Assembly (NCBI GenBank): GCA_030428705.1
Contig: JAUIDI010000001.1
Coordinates: forward strand, 901,427-965,426
Direction of reading: 5' to 3'
Length of the DNA: 64,000 nucleotides
Source of the DNA: Bacteroidia bacterium
GTDB lineage: Bacteria > Bacteroidota > Bacteroidia > Flavobacteriales > Flavobacteriaceae
The notes below the pieces were generated by a model. It did no database searches. It saw only the letters and a list, made by a program, of their open reading frames with translations, and was not told the DNA's origin. Position 1 is the stretch's first letter, and every line of letters begins with the position of its first letter. Of the stretch, positions 1-9,005 are shown one piece after another. The position numbers and the translations under genes were made by a program.

Positions 1-149
1 ATCAACCGCTGCGCTTTCGCATTAAAAATTTAATTATTTCGGTCGGTATGCAAAAAATTAAATTTGTTTATGCTCATTTCATAATTGATTGTTTTGTAAT
101 CTCAAAAAATGGGAACCATCCACTAAAAAAGGAATGCTTTGGCAAAATA

Positions 150-184
150 AGAAAAACCCATCACTCTAAAGTAGGAATGATGGA
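150..184 (-). terminator. putative terminator of sucD
   Basis: On the minus strand, CCATCA (183-178) pairs with TGATGG (163-158), with three further pairs possible inside after one mismatch. It is followed by GTTTTTCTTATTTT. The position, about 50 bases after the sucD stop, suits an intrinsic terminator. The stem is short, so this is a weak call. Confidence 0.35.
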
Positions 185-234
185 TTATATATAAAATTGC
201 GTTGTGCAAAATTTAACACAAAAAACGCTATGGT

Positions 235-1107
235 CTACCCAAGAACCTCCTTTACCTTTTTTCCTATTTCGGCAGGGGAATCAACAACGTGTATACCATG
301 TTCCCTCATAATCTTTTTCTTGGCCTGGGCCGTGTCGTCACTTCCACCTACAATAGCACCTGCGTGCCCCATAGTTCTACCTGCGGGAGCCGTCTCACCT
401 GCGATAAACCCAACAACGGGTTTTTTGCTGCCACTTTCTTTGTACCATTGGGCGGCATCCGCCTCCAATTGCCCTCCAATTTCGCCGATCATCACCACGC
501 AATCGGTCTCGGAATCATTGATCAATAATTCAACGGCATCTTTAGTGGTAGTACCAATAATAGGATCTCCTCCGATACCTATAGCAGTAGTAATGCCCAA
601 ACCTTGACGAACGACTTGATCAGCGGCTTCATAGGTTAGGGTTCCAGACTTTGAAACTATTCCAACGTTTCCTTTCTTAAATACGAAACCGGGCATGATG
701 CCCACCTTGGCTTCTCCCGGGGTAATGACACCCGGACAATTAGGACCCACCAAACGACAATCCCTATTCTTGATATAGTTGAAAGCCTTGACCATATCGG
801 CCACAGGTATACCCTCGGTAATAGTGATAATGACCTTTATTCCAGCATCTGCCGCTTCCATTATGGCATCGGCTGCAAATGCCGGAGGAACAAATATTAT
901 GGTAGTGTCGGCACCTACTTTTTCAACGGCTTCTTCAACGGTATTGAATACAGGCCTGCCCAAGTGTTCCTGTCCCCCTTTGCCCGGGGTAACGCCCCCT
1001 ACGACATTGGTACCGTATTCGATCATCTGTTCGGCATGAAAAGTGCCCTCACTACCCGTGAAGCCCTGTACAATAATTTTGGAGTCTTTGTTGACTAAAA
1101 CGCTCAT
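235..1107 (-). CDS. sucD: succinyl-CoA synthetase (ADP/GDP-forming), alpha subunit
   Basis: This is the alpha subunit of succinyl-CoA ligase, which interconverts succinyl-CoA and succinate with substrate-level phosphorylation in the TCA cycle. It is 290 residues, the usual length. The N-terminal CoA-binding Rossmann domain carries the [13 protein letters not shown] motif near residue 15, and GPNCPGVI lies at 121-128. The phosphohistidine lies in [13 protein letters not shown], at about His248. No beta subunit (sucC) lies in the window; separation of sucC and sucD is common in Flavobacteriia. It is last in a minus-strand run behind the lpx genes but has its own good promoter about 60 bases upstream, so it may be transcribed alone. 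Confidence 0.97.
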   Translation of the reverse strand: MSVLVNKDSKIIVQGFTGSEGTFHAEQMIEYGTNVVGGVTPGKGGQEHLGRPVFNTVEEAVEKVGADTTIIFVPPAFAADAIMEAADAGIKVIITITEGIPVADMVKAFNYIKNRDCRLVGPNCPGVITPGEAKVGIMPGFVFKKGNVGIVSKSGTLTYEAADQVVRQGLGITTAIGIGGDPIIGTTTKDAVELLINDSETDCVVMIGEIGGQLEADAAQWYKESGSKKPVVGFIAGETAPAGRTMGHAGAIVGGSDDTAQAKKKIMREHGIHVVDSPAEIGKKVKEVLG

Positions 1108-1144
1108 TTGGTATTTGGTTTCTTGTTATTCCCTTTCTAAATAC

Positions 1145-1161
1145 TTGCTCATTACGAGCAA
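1145..1161 (-). promoter_or_regulatory. 5' leader stem-loop upstream of sucD
   Basis: TTGCTC-ATTAC-GAGCAA is a perfect 6-bp inverted repeat. It starts 2-3 bases downstream of the predicted -7 box of sucD, so it would sit at the extreme 5' end of the transcript. It may be an mRNA-stabilising hairpin or an operator. The repeat is seen directly; the role is inference. Confidence 0.4.
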
Positions 1162-1163
1162 TG

Positions 1164-1194
1164 CAAAAGTATGTGTTTGCCAGTGATTTCTAAA
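1164..1194 (-). promoter_or_regulatory. promoter of sucD (Bacteroidetes type)
   Basis: On the minus strand TACTTTTG (1171-1164) fits the Bacteroidetes -7 consensus TAnnTTTG exactly. TTTA, one mismatch from the -33 TTTG, lies 19 bases upstream. It is placed 57 bases before the sucD start. Confidence 0.55.
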
Positions 1195-1207
1195 GAAATC
1201 GAATCTA

Positions 1208-2143
1208 TTATTCTTCCTCCAATTTTTTTAAAATGGCCGGAATCTTTTTAATATAGGCAAGTTGTTTCAACTTTTCCCGTGATTCTTGAATGGGCGTTCC
1301 GAAATAACTCTTGTCTCCTGGTACCGATTTTGTAACGCCGGTCTGACCCATGACTACGGCATTTTTACCGATAGTAATACCACTATTTGTACCAACTTGC
1401 CCCCATAACGTAACCCCGTCTTCAATTACCACACAACCTGCGATTCCCGTTTGGGAAGCAATCAAGCATCTTTCGCCAATTTCGGTGTCATGGCCAACAT
1501 GCACTTGATTGTCGAGCTTGGTTCCTTTTTTAATGGTCGTATCGCCCGTAACCCCTTTATCAATAGTACACAAAGCTCCTATTTCAACATCATCTTCCAG
1601 TACGACCCGGCCACCTGAAATCAACTTATCAAAGCCTGTCGGACGCTTTTTATAATAAAAGGCATCGGATCCCAAAACGGTTCCCGCATGAATAATAACA
1701 TTGTTGCCGATAATACAGTTGTCGTAAATAGAAACATTAGCATGAATGAGACAATCGTTACCGATTATGACATTGTTTCCGATAAAGGTATTGGGCTGTA
1801 TTACGGTATTTTTGCCAATTTTGGCGGAAACGGCTATTGAATTCGCTGCTTTTTCAAAAGGTTTGAAAAACTGGGTCAGCACATTGAAGTCCCTAAACGG
1901 GTCTTCTGACAGAAGCAATGCCTTTCCTTCAGGACATTCAACCTCTTTGTTGATAAGAACTATGGTCGCTTTGGATCTTAGAGCCTTATCATAATATTTT
2001 GGATGATCTACAAAAACAATCTCACCCTCTTGTACCACATGGATTTCATTCATGCCAAGCACTGGAAAATTATCCGACCCCACATATTTGCTACCAATAA
2101 TAGTTGCAATCTGTTTTAGGGTATGGGGCGTTTGAAATCTCAC
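1208..2143 (-). CDS. LpxD-like left-handed beta-helix acyltransferase (second LpxD paralogue)
   Basis: This 311-residue protein has an N-terminal LpxD-type UDP-binding region (about 1-100), a run of hexapeptide repeats (about 105-270) and a short helical tail. Compared with the true LpxD encoded at 4929-5945 it is shorter and diverged, yet it keeps the family pattern, with HVGHDTEIG near residue 214 where LpxD has its catalytic His. It starts at GTG, 18 bases after efp. Database entries usually call it UDP-3-O-(3-hydroxymyristoyl)glucosamine N-acyltransferase. Because a canonical LpxD is present in the same operon, it may act on a different acyl chain or sugar; the exact substrate cannot be read from the sequence. 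Confidence 0.85.
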   Translation of the reverse strand: MRFQTPHTLKQIATIIGSKYVGSDNFPVLGMNEIHVVQEGEIVFVDHPKYYDKALRSKATIVLINKEVECPEGKALLLSEDPFRDFNVLTQFFKPFEKAANSIAVSAKIGKNTVIQPNTFIGNNVIIGNDCLIHANVSIYDNCIIGNNVIIHAGTVLGSDAFYYKKRPTGFDKLISGGRVVLEDDVEIGALCTIDKGVTGDTTIKKGTKLDNQVHVGHDTEIGERCLIASQTGIAGCVVIEDGVTLWGQVGTNSGITIGKNAVVMGQTGVTKSVPGDKSYFGTPIQESREKLKQLAYIKKIPAILKKLEEE

Positions 2144-2161
2144 TTGAAGCTCGTTTCGGAC

Positions 2162-2728
2162 CTATTCTTTGACCCTTTCCATGTATGAACCGGTCGAAGT
2201 ATCGACTTTTATCTTATCGCCTTCATTGATAAACAAAGGGACATTCACTTCGGCCCCGGTCTCAACTTTCGCCGGCTTGGTGGCATTGGTCGCGGTATTG
2301 CCCTTGACCCCCGGTTCTGCATAAGTGACTTCCAAAATTACGCTGGCGGGCATGTCGACCGAAAGGGGCATGCTGTCTTCCGTATTAAAAAGAATCGTAA
2401 CTATTTCGCCCTCCTTTAACAATCCAGGAGCGTCCAACGCATTCTCTTGAAGCGTAATCTGATTGTAATCGTCCGTATTCATGAAGTGATAGGTCTCGCC
2501 ATCGGCATACAAATACTGATAAGAACGCGTCTCAACACGTACATCCTCAATTTTATGGCCGGCCGAAAAAGTATTGTCCAAAACTTTGCCATTGGAAAGA
2601 CTTTTAAGTTTGGTTCTCACAAATGCGGGACCTTTTCCGGGCTTTACGTGTAAAAATTCAATGATTTTGTATATGTCGTTATTGTAACGAATGCAAAGTC
2701 CTTTTCTAATGTCTGATGTTGATGCCAT
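2162..2728 (-). CDS. efp: translation elongation factor P
   Basis: EF-P binds ribosomes stalled at polyproline stretches and promotes peptide bond formation. The 188-residue length is standard. The N-terminal KOW-like domain carries the tip loop KPGKGPAF with Lys32 at the modification position; two OB domains follow, ending in the GDKIKVDTSTGSYMERV signature. The gene lies 4 bases after lpxA and 18 bases before the LpxD paralogue, so it is probably co-transcribed with lipid A genes. I see no EpmA-like partner in the window. Confidence 0.97.
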   Translation of the reverse strand: MASTSDIRKGLCIRYNNDIYKIIEFLHVKPGKGPAFVRTKLKSLSNGKVLDNTFSAGHKIEDVRVETRSYQYLYADGETYHFMNTDDYNQITLQENALDAPGLLKEGEIVTILFNTEDSMPLSVDMPASVILEVTYAEPGVKGNTATNATKPAKVETGAEVNVPLFINEGDKIKVDTSTGSYMERVKE

Positions 2729-2732
2729 GTAT

Positions 2733-3518
2733 TTATGTTGTGCTAAAATATCCTTTCATTATTCCTCGTTGGGAATCACGAATAAATTGTAATATTTCGT
2801 CCCTTTCGGGAGTGGCCTCCATTTCCGCTTCGATTATCTGAACGGCCTGCGTATTATTATAATGCTTTTGGTACAAAATTCGATAGATATTTTGTATCTC
2901 ACGAATCTTTTCAGAAGGAATGCCCCGTCTCCTGAGCCCTACGGAATTAATGCCTACATACGACAATGGTTCTCTTGCCGCCTTAACGAAAGGTGGTACA
3001 TCTTTGCGAACCAAAGAACCTCCAGTTACAAAGGCATGCTGTCCAATAGAAACAAACTGATGTACAGCGACCAACCCAGCTAGAATAACGTTGTCGCCAA
3101 TGGTTACATGTCCGGCCAAGGTCGAGTTGTTCGAAAAAATGCAATTGTCGCCGACGATACAATCATGCGCAACATGGCAATACGCCATTATCAAACAGTT
3201 CTTTCCGATCACGGTCTTATTTCGATCCGAAGTACCTTTATGTATCGTTGCACATTCACGTATGGTGGTGTTATTTCCTATTGTTACCGTGGTTTCCTCC
3301 CCATTATACTTCAAATCTTGGGGCGGGGCAGAAATTACGGCTCCTGGAAAAATATTACAGTTCTTCCCTATCCGTGCACCTTCCATAATCGTCACATTGG
3401 AACCAATCCAAGTACCTTCTCCTATGGTAACATTATTATGTATTGTCGTAAACGGTTCTACGACGACATTTTTGGCGATTTTCGCCCCGGGATGGATATA
3501 GGCTAGCGGTTGGTTCAT
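2733..3518 (-). CDS. lpxA: acyl-ACP--UDP-N-acetylglucosamine O-acyltransferase
   Basis: LpxA catalyses the first step of lipid A synthesis, 3-O-acylation of UDP-GlcNAc by a hydroxyacyl-ACP, in the cytoplasm. The 261 residues show the full left-handed beta-helix of hexapeptide repeats from about residue 5 to 190, followed by the C-terminal helical domain. The catalytic His lies in CHVAHDCIVG, near residue 120. The gene starts 1 base after the lpxC-fabZ stop, indicating tight co-transcription and probably translational coupling. Confidence 0.96.
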   Translation of the reverse strand: MNQPLAYIHPGAKIAKNVVVEPFTTIHNNVTIGEGTWIGSNVTIMEGARIGKNCNIFPGAVISAPPQDLKYNGEETTVTIGNNTTIRECATIHKGTSDRNKTVIGKNCLIMAYCHVAHDCIVGDNCIFSNNSTLAGHVTIGDNVILAGLVAVHQFVSIGQHAFVTGGSLVRKDVPPFVKAAREPLSYVGINSVGLRRRGIPSEKIREIQNIYRILYQKHYNNTQAVQIIEAEMEATPERDEILQFIRDSQRGIMKGYFSTT

Positions 3519-3519
3519 T

Positions 3520-4932
3520 CTAGTCGCCTTTAACCTTAATTATTTGGGCCATGATCTCGGCCTCCGAGGCAAGTTTGCCATTGGTGTATGCTTTTGCGTG
3601 CATTTGACAGATACCTCTACGAATGGGCTGCATTAGGTCCAACTTAAAAATCAAAGTATCACCGGGAACCACTTGTTGCTTGTAGCGTACGTTGTCGATC
3701 TTCAACAGATACGTCAAATAGTTTTCAGGATCGGGTACCGTAGTAAGTACCAAGATCCCACCTGTCTGTGCCATTGCCTCCAATTGCAACACGCCCGGCA
3801 TAACGGGCGCGCCTGGAAAATGCCCCACGAAAAAAGGTTCGTTCATGGTCACGTTCTTAAGGCCTATTACATGGGTATCGGATAACTCCAATATCTTATC
3901 AACCAACAAAAAAGGAGACCTATGGGGCAACATTTCCATAATCTTGGTCACATCCATTAATGGAGGTTTGTTCAAATCGATATCAGGAATGTTGTTCCGC
4001 TTTTCGGTCTTAATGATTTTGGACAGCTTTTTGGCAAAGAGCGTATTTACATAATGACCGGGTTTATTGGCAATTACCTTTCCCCTGATTCTCGTACCTG
4101 CCAACGCCAAGTCACCTATAACATCGAGTAATTTATGCCTCGCGGCCTCGTTGGGTTGGTGCAATACCAGATTATCAAGAATTCCGTTCGGTTTTACGGA
4201 AAGTTTCTCTTTGTTGAAGGCTTTCTCCAGTTTTTTCATCGTAGTATCGGAAATCTCTTTGTCGACATATACGATAGCATTGTTCAGGTCACCTCCCTTT
4301 ATGAGTCCGTTTTCAAGCAACATTTCAAGCTCATGGAGAAAACTAAAGGTGCGGGCATCGGCAATTTCTTCTTTGAAGTCGGAAAGCTTTTCCAAAGTCG
4401 CGTTCTGGGTACCGAGTACCTTGGTCCCGAAATCGACCATGGCCGTAACCTGATAAGTATCTGCAGGAATAACCGTTATCTCACTCCCTGAAACCTCATC
4501 TTTATACGAGATTACTTCTTTAACGATATACTCATCGCGCAATGCTTCCTGTTCAACTATACCCGCTTTTTCAAGGGCTTCCACAAAAAACTTGGAAGAC
4601 CCGTCAAGAATCGGAGGTTCCGGAGAATCAAGTTCAATGAGTACATTGTCTATTTCCATACCGACCAAAGCAGCAAGAACATGTTCCGACGTTTGGATCT
4701 TGACACCTCTTTTTTCCAAATTGGTACCCCGCTGGGTATTCACTACATAATTGGCATCGGCCTCGATTATCGGTTCGCCTTCGAGATCGACACGTTTGAA
4801 GGCATAACCATGATTCTCAGGAGCTGGAACGAACTTCAACGTTACGTTCTCTCCTGTATGTAAGCCAACACCTTTTAAGGTAACCTCAGAGGCTATCGTT
4901 CGCTGTTTTGTTTTTGTAGCGTTCACCGTCAA
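3520..4932 (-). CDS. lpxC-fabZ: bifunctional UDP-3-O-acyl-GlcNAc deacetylase / 3-hydroxyacyl-ACP dehydratase
   Basis: This is a natural fusion characteristic of Bacteroidetes. Residues about 10-305 are LpxC, the zinc deacetylase committing to lipid A. Its metal and catalytic elements are seen in TSEHVLAAL and in RHKLLDVIGDLAL. Residues about 320-470 are FabZ, the hotdog-fold dehydratase of fatty acid synthesis, with GHFPGAPVMPGVLQLEAMAQ holding the active-site His. The start is TTG, overlapping the lpxD stop as TTGA, a translational coupling arrangement. The fusion ties the flux of hydroxyacyl-ACP into lipid A or phospholipid synthesis to one polypeptide. Confidence 0.96.
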   Translation of the reverse strand: MTVNATKTKQRTIASEVTLKGVGLHTGENVTLKFVPAPENHGYAFKRVDLEGEPIIEADANYVVNTQRGTNLEKRGVKIQTSEHVLAALVGMEIDNVLIELDSPEPPILDGSSKFFVEALEKAGIVEQEALRDEYIVKEVISYKDEVSGSEITVIPADTYQVTAMVDFGTKVLGTQNATLEKLSDFKEEIADARTFSFLHELEMLLENGLIKGGDLNNAIVYVDKEISDTTMKKLEKAFNKEKLSVKPNGILDNLVLHQPNEAARHKLLDVIGDLALAGTRIRGKVIANKPGHYVNTLFAKKLSKIIKTEKRNNIPDIDLNKPPLMDVTKIMEMLPHRSPFLLVDKILELSDTHVIGLKNVTMNEPFFVGHFPGAPVMPGVLQLEAMAQTGGILVLTTVPDPENYLTYLLKIDNVRYKQQVVPGDTLIFKLDLMQPIRRGICQMHAKAYTNGKLASEAEIMAQIIKVKGD

Positions 4933-5945
4933 TCTTTTTTTTCAATTTGATTAATAGCATTCACAATTTTCGGTAAATTCTTAAAATGGACGTATGATTT
5001 GTTATAATCACCATAATTTATGGCAGGAGACCCCTGTAGTACCTCGTCATCCTTAACATTTCTTCCGATACCGGATTGCGCCTGAATCTTCACGTTGTCC
5101 CCTATGGTAATGTGGCCTACTATCCCTACTTGTCCACCAATCATACAACGTTTTCCTATTTTAGTGGAACCAGCTATCCCAGTTTGGGCGGCAATCACAG
5201 TATGTTCCCCGATCTCAACATTGTGGGCAATCTGAATTTGGTTGTCAAGTTTCACTCCTTTTCGCAATATCGTAGAGCCCAAAGTTGCCCGGTCTATTGT
5301 AGTGCCGGCACCAACGTCGACGTCATCTTCAAGTACGACATTACCCGTTTGGGGAACTTTTTTGAACGATCCGTTCTTATTCGGTGAAAAACCGAATCCA
5401 TCTGCCCCGATAATAGCCCCACTGTGAATCACACAATTATTGCCTATAACCGTTTCAGAGTTAATTTTGGCCCCGGCCAACACAACAACATTATCGCCAA
5501 TAGTGACATTGTCGCCAATGTATACGTTCGGGTAAATCTTCACTCCATTTCCAATGTTAACATTATTGCCCAGGTAAGCAAAGGCCCCTAGGTAAAAATC
5601 TTCTCCATAAGTGGCCGATTCCGACACATATACCGGGTTTTCCAGGCCAACCTTCGTATTTTTTACTTGATTGTAATACTCCAACAACTTTGAGAAAGAT
5701 TCATAGGCATCGTCAACCTTTATAAGTGTAGTCTCAAGACTATGATCAGGAATAAAATCTTTGTTGACAATGGTAATCGAAGCCTTGGTGGTATATATAT
5801 AGGAAGTGTATTTGGGGTTGGCCAGAAAGGTCAGGGAGCCTTTTTCACCTTCCTCAATTTTAGCGAGTTTATGAACGGCTATCTCTGGATTTCCCTCTAT
5901 TTCACCCTCCAGAATACCCGCAATCTGACCAGCTGTAAATACCAT
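4929..5945 (-). CDS. lpxD: UDP-3-O-(3-hydroxyacyl)glucosamine N-acyltransferase
   Basis: LpxD N-acylates UDP-3-O-acyl-glucosamine, the third step of lipid A synthesis. From the ATG at 5945 the protein is 338 residues, matching the family and starting in the typical FTAGQIAGILEGEIEG. An upstream in-frame extension to 5993 is rejected: it runs into the preceding gene and lacks homology. The uridine-binding domain occupies about 1-100, hexapeptide repeats about 105-290 with catalytic-type IAHNVEIGEHTVI, and a C-terminal helix ends the protein. Its stop overlaps the start of lpxC-fabZ. A perfect -7 box lies only 5 bases upstream of the ATG, see separate entry. Confidence 0.95.
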   Translation of the reverse strand: MVFTAGQIAGILEGEIEGNPEIAVHKLAKIEEGEKGSLTFLANPKYTSYIYTTKASITIVNKDFIPDHSLETTLIKVDDAYESFSKLLEYYNQVKNTKVGLENPVYVSESATYGEDFYLGAFAYLGNNVNIGNGVKIYPNVYIGDNVTIGDNVVVLAGAKINSETVIGNNCVIHSGAIIGADGFGFSPNKNGSFKKVPQTGNVVLEDDVDVGAGTTIDRATLGSTILRKGVKLDNQIQIAHNVEIGEHTVIAAQTGIAGSTKIGKRCMIGGQVGIVGHITIGDNVKIQAQSGIGRNVKDDEVLQGSPAINYGDYNKSYVHFKNLPKIVNAINQIEKKD

Positions 5946-5950
5946 GGGCA

Positions 5951-5958
5951 CAAAAGTA
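5951..5958 (-). promoter_or_regulatory. -7 box immediately upstream of lpxD
   Basis: TACTTTTG on the minus strand matches TAnnTTTG exactly and ends 5 bases before the lpxD ATG. If used, transcription would start at or next to the ATG, giving a leaderless or nearly leaderless lpxD mRNA. No clear -33 TTTG is evident. Confidence 0.4.
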
Positions 5959-5968
5959 AGAAAAATAG

Positions 5969-7198
5969 TTATACAGATTCCTTGGGATAACACATATAAT
6001 ATTTGGTCACTTTTTTGGAAAGTGCCTTCAAGTTCAATTGATCGGATGCTTTGGCAACATCGACCAATTTCCCGTTCTTTTTAAGGATATTGATGTTCTG
6101 TTTATCACGATTGTAGGCCTGATTTTCAATGCTGCCCGAAAACACGAAATAGGCGGTCTCATCATCGGTCAATTCATGTTGTGTTTTGAATGCTTGAAAA
6201 TGTTCACTTAGTTTAACCTCATCTATTGGTCGGTTTTTTAATTTGATATTCAACAACCTGCGGTTAATGACCATTTGGCATAATCTGGACAGTACAAAAT
6301 CAGGGTGGTCTTGCCACTGCTTGATGGCCGCCAATAGATCGATATCATCCAATTGTGCGAATCTGTCCAATACATTGGCATCAAAATTACCACCGTTTAT
6401 TCGTTTCGATATAAAATAATCGAGATTACCATTACAGTTTACCTCTATTCCTTTCGACACCAACTCTTTTGCCCTTTTTAGTATCAGTATGAGCAACTGC
6501 TCCGCTACCAAACCAGTTTTGTGCAAATAAACCTGCCAATACATAAATCGCCTCGCCATCAAGAACTTTTCGACCGAGTAGATTCCTTTTTCCTCAACTA
6601 CAAGATTGCCGTCGGCCACGTTCAACATGGTAATCAAACGCTCCGCATTGATGTTGCCCTCGGCCACCCCGGTATAGAAACTATCCCGCTTTAGATAATC
6701 GAGACGATCCATATCCAATTGACTGGACACCAAATGATTCAGAAATTTCTTTGGATGCTGACCTTTGAATATTTCTATGGCGAGCGTTAAACTTCCGTTA
6801 AACTCACGGTTCAGTTCCTCCATAAAAAGTAATGAGATCTGCTCGTGCGAGATATTTTCCACCAGACTATGTTCCATCGCATGTGAAAAAGGCCCATGTC
6901 CAATATCGTGCATTAGTATCGCACACAATAGACCGGCTTCCTCCTCATCGGTAATTGCAATACCCTTAAAACGAAGTACTTGTATCGATTGGCACATCAA
7001 ATGCATGCTTCCCAATGCATGGTGAAAACGGGTGTGATGGGCACCGGGATAAACCAAATACGAAAGCCCCATTTGCGATATACGTCGCAGCCGCTGAAAA
7101 TAGGGATGCGCTATCAGGTCGAAAATAAGGGTGCTAGGAATTCTAATAAATCCGTAAATTGGATCATTGAAAATTTTAAGCTTCTTTGAGGTTGTCAA
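5969..7198 (-). CDS. HD-domain phosphohydrolase (dNTPase-like)
   Basis: This is a metal-dependent HD-superfamily hydrolase related to dGTP triphosphohydrolases and SAMHD1-like proteins. The HD signature is clear: HHTRFHHALGSMHLM, then LMHDIGHGPFSHAMEH, and a downstream DMDRLDYLKRDS element. About 409 residues. The opening is ambiguous: a TTG at 7198 gives the natural-looking start TTSKKLKIFNDPIYGFI, while an alternative TTG at 7231 adds 11 residues but lies inside a consensus -7 box. It heads the lpx operon, 23 bases before lpxD. Nucleotide triphosphate hydrolysis is the likely activity; the substrate is unknown. Confidence 0.88.
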   Translation of the reverse strand: MTTSKKLKIFNDPIYGFIRIPSTLIFDLIAHPYFQRLRRISQMGLSYLVYPGAHHTRFHHALGSMHLMCQSIQVLRFKGIAITDEEEAGLLCAILMHDIGHGPFSHAMEHSLVENISHEQISLLFMEELNREFNGSLTLAIEIFKGQHPKKFLNHLVSSQLDMDRLDYLKRDSFYTGVAEGNINAERLITMLNVADGNLVVEEKGIYSVEKFLMARRFMYWQVYLHKTGLVAEQLLILILKRAKELVSKGIEVNCNGNLDYFISKRINGGNFDANVLDRFAQLDDIDLLAAIKQWQDHPDFVLSRLCQMVINRRLLNIKLKNRPIDEVKLSEHFQAFKTQHELTDDETAYFVFSGSIENQAYNRDKQNINILKKNGKLVDVAKASDQLNLKALSKKVTKYYMCYPKESV

Positions 7199-7228
7199 AA
7201 TGGTTTTCGATTTGCAAGATTCATTAGA

Positions 7229-7236
7229 CAAAGTTA
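7229..7236 (-). promoter_or_regulatory. -7 box for the HD-lpx operon
   Basis: TAACTTTG on the minus strand fits TAnnTTTG exactly. A TTTTG lies further upstream but at a spacing longer than usual. The position favours the TTG at 7198 as the start of the HD gene. Confidence 0.4.
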
Positions 7237-7342
7237 ACCAAAAGCATGACTATCGAATTTGCAAAATTGATGGTTTGACGATTTAGCAGGTTATCATGTT
7301 ATTATATTGTCAACTTCATAACCGAATAATCCTTTCAAAAAA

Positions 7343-8887
7343 ATGAATGAAATAACCATTCTCTGGGTCGATGATGAAATCGATTTACTCAAACCGCATA
7401 TCCTGTTCCTAGAAGGAAAAAACTATAAGGTAATTACGAGCAAAAGCGGGCAGGAAGCTCTTGAGGAATTGGCGAATCAGCGCATTGATATTGTCTTTTT
7501 GGATGAGAACATGCCCGGCATATCGGGATTGGAGACCCTGAACGAAATCAAGATCATCGATTCTTCGATACCAGTGGTCATGATTACGAAAAGCGAAGAG
7601 GAATTTATCATGGAAGAAGCCATTGGTTCGAAAATCGCCGATTATCTTATCAAACCCGTGAATCCCAATCAAATATTGCTGTCGCTCAAAAAAAACTTGG
7701 ATCATTCGCGATTGGTATCCGAAAGGACCACGGCCAACTACCAGCAAGAATTTGGAAAAATTGCCATGGATCTTTCGATGGTCAACAGCGTCGAAGAATG
7801 GATCGACTTATACAAAAAATTGATTTACTGGGAGTTGCAACTTGAAGAGATCGAAGATAAGGGCATGTTCGAAATATTGGAGTCTCAAAAAATCGAGGCC
7901 AATAACCAATTCGGAAAATTCGTAGACAACAATTATATCGACTGGTTCAGTGACCATGATGGCCCGGTGATGTCGCACACGTTGTTCAAAGAGTGGATTT
8001 TACCTGAAATCAAGAACGGGCCTACTCTTTTAGTCGTAATCGATAACTTACGCTATGACCAATGGTACGCGTTCGAAGACACGGTAAGTTCATTTTTTAA
8101 AAAGACCAAGGAAAAATCGTATTTCAGTATTTTACCCACGGCAACCCAATACGCCCGCAATGCAATTTTTTCGGGATTGATGCCATTGGATATGGAAAAA
8201 AAATATCCCGAATGGTGGAAAAACGATACCGATGAGGGCGGAAAAAATCTTTTTGAGAACAAGTTTTTGGGCGAGCAAATAAAAAGGCTCGGGCTTGATC
8301 TAAAATGGGAATACCATAAAATTAGCAGTCTAAAACAGGGAAGACAGTTGTCACAAAATTTTAGATCTCAAAAAGACAATGACCTTACCGCTATTGTATA
8401 TAATTTCGTCGATATGCTTTCACATTCAAAGACCGAAATGGATGTTATCAAAGAATTGGCATCGAACGACAAGTCATATAGGTCGCTGACCCAAAGTTGG
8501 TTCAAAAACTCTCCTTTATTGGAGATTATTCAGCAGGCTCAGGGTATGGGAATGAAACTGATCATTACTACCGATCATGGAACCATCAATGTTAAGCAAC
8601 CCTCGAAGGTAATCGGCGATAAGGATACCAGCTTGAACCTTCGATACAAAACGGGACGAAGTTTATCTTATGAGGAAAAAGATGTTTTGGAGGCTCGTGA
8701 TCCGCGCCGTATTCATTTACCGAGCATAAACATGAGCAGTTCGTTCATTTTTGCCAAAAACGATCTTTTCTTTGCGTACCCGAACAACTATAACCATTAT
8801 GTAAGCTATTATCGAAACACCTATCAGCATGGGGGGGTATCATTAGAGGAAATGGTTATTCCGTTTGTGGTGTTGGAGCCAAGGTGA
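7343..8887 (+). CDS. porX: PorX response regulator with PglZ domain
   Basis: PorX regulates type IX secretion (gliding and protein export) in Bacteroidetes. The 514 residues show an N-terminal receiver with acidic pair Asp10/Asp11, phosphoacceptor Asp54 in VFLDENMPG and Lys in YLIKPVNP. A helical linker is followed by a PglZ/alkaline-phosphatase-like domain from about residue 200, with LLVVIDNLRYDQW, ATQYARNAIFSG and TTDHGTINV as metal and nucleophile elements. Family work describes phosphodiesterase activity in PorX and partnership with the PorY kinase and SigP. No porY is in the window. It is divergent from the HD-lpx operon across about 145 bases. Confidence 0.95.
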   Translation: MNEITILWVDDEIDLLKPHILFLEGKNYKVITSKSGQEALEELANQRIDIVFLDENMPGISGLETLNEIKIIDSSIPVVMITKSEEEFIMEEAIGSKIADYLIKPVNPNQILLSLKKNLDHSRLVSERTTANYQQEFGKIAMDLSMVNSVEEWIDLYKKLIYWELQLEEIEDKGMFEILESQKIEANNQFGKFVDNNYIDWFSDHDGPVMSHTLFKEWILPEIKNGPTLLVVIDNLRYDQWYAFEDTVSSFFKKTKEKSYFSILPTATQYARNAIFSGLMPLDMEKKYPEWWKNDTDEGGKNLFENKFLGEQIKRLGLDLKWEYHKISSLKQGRQLSQNFRSQKDNDLTAIVYNFVDMLSHSKTEMDVIKELASNDKSYRSLTQSWFKNSPLLEIIQQAQGMGMKLIITTDHGTINVKQPSKVIGDKDTSLNLRYKTGRSLSYEEKDVLEARDPRRIHLPSINMSSSFIFAKNDLFFAYPNNYNHYVSYYRNTYQHGGVSLEEMVIPFVVLEPR

Positions 8888-9005
8888 TGAAATGCACCCT
8901 TAATGCAACATTCAAACAATATTATAGTCAAATAAAACCTCCTGCTTCTTTAACGATTATTTATCGGCTAGCAAGGGATAGTAATTTCACTGCGTTTTTG
9001 ATATC

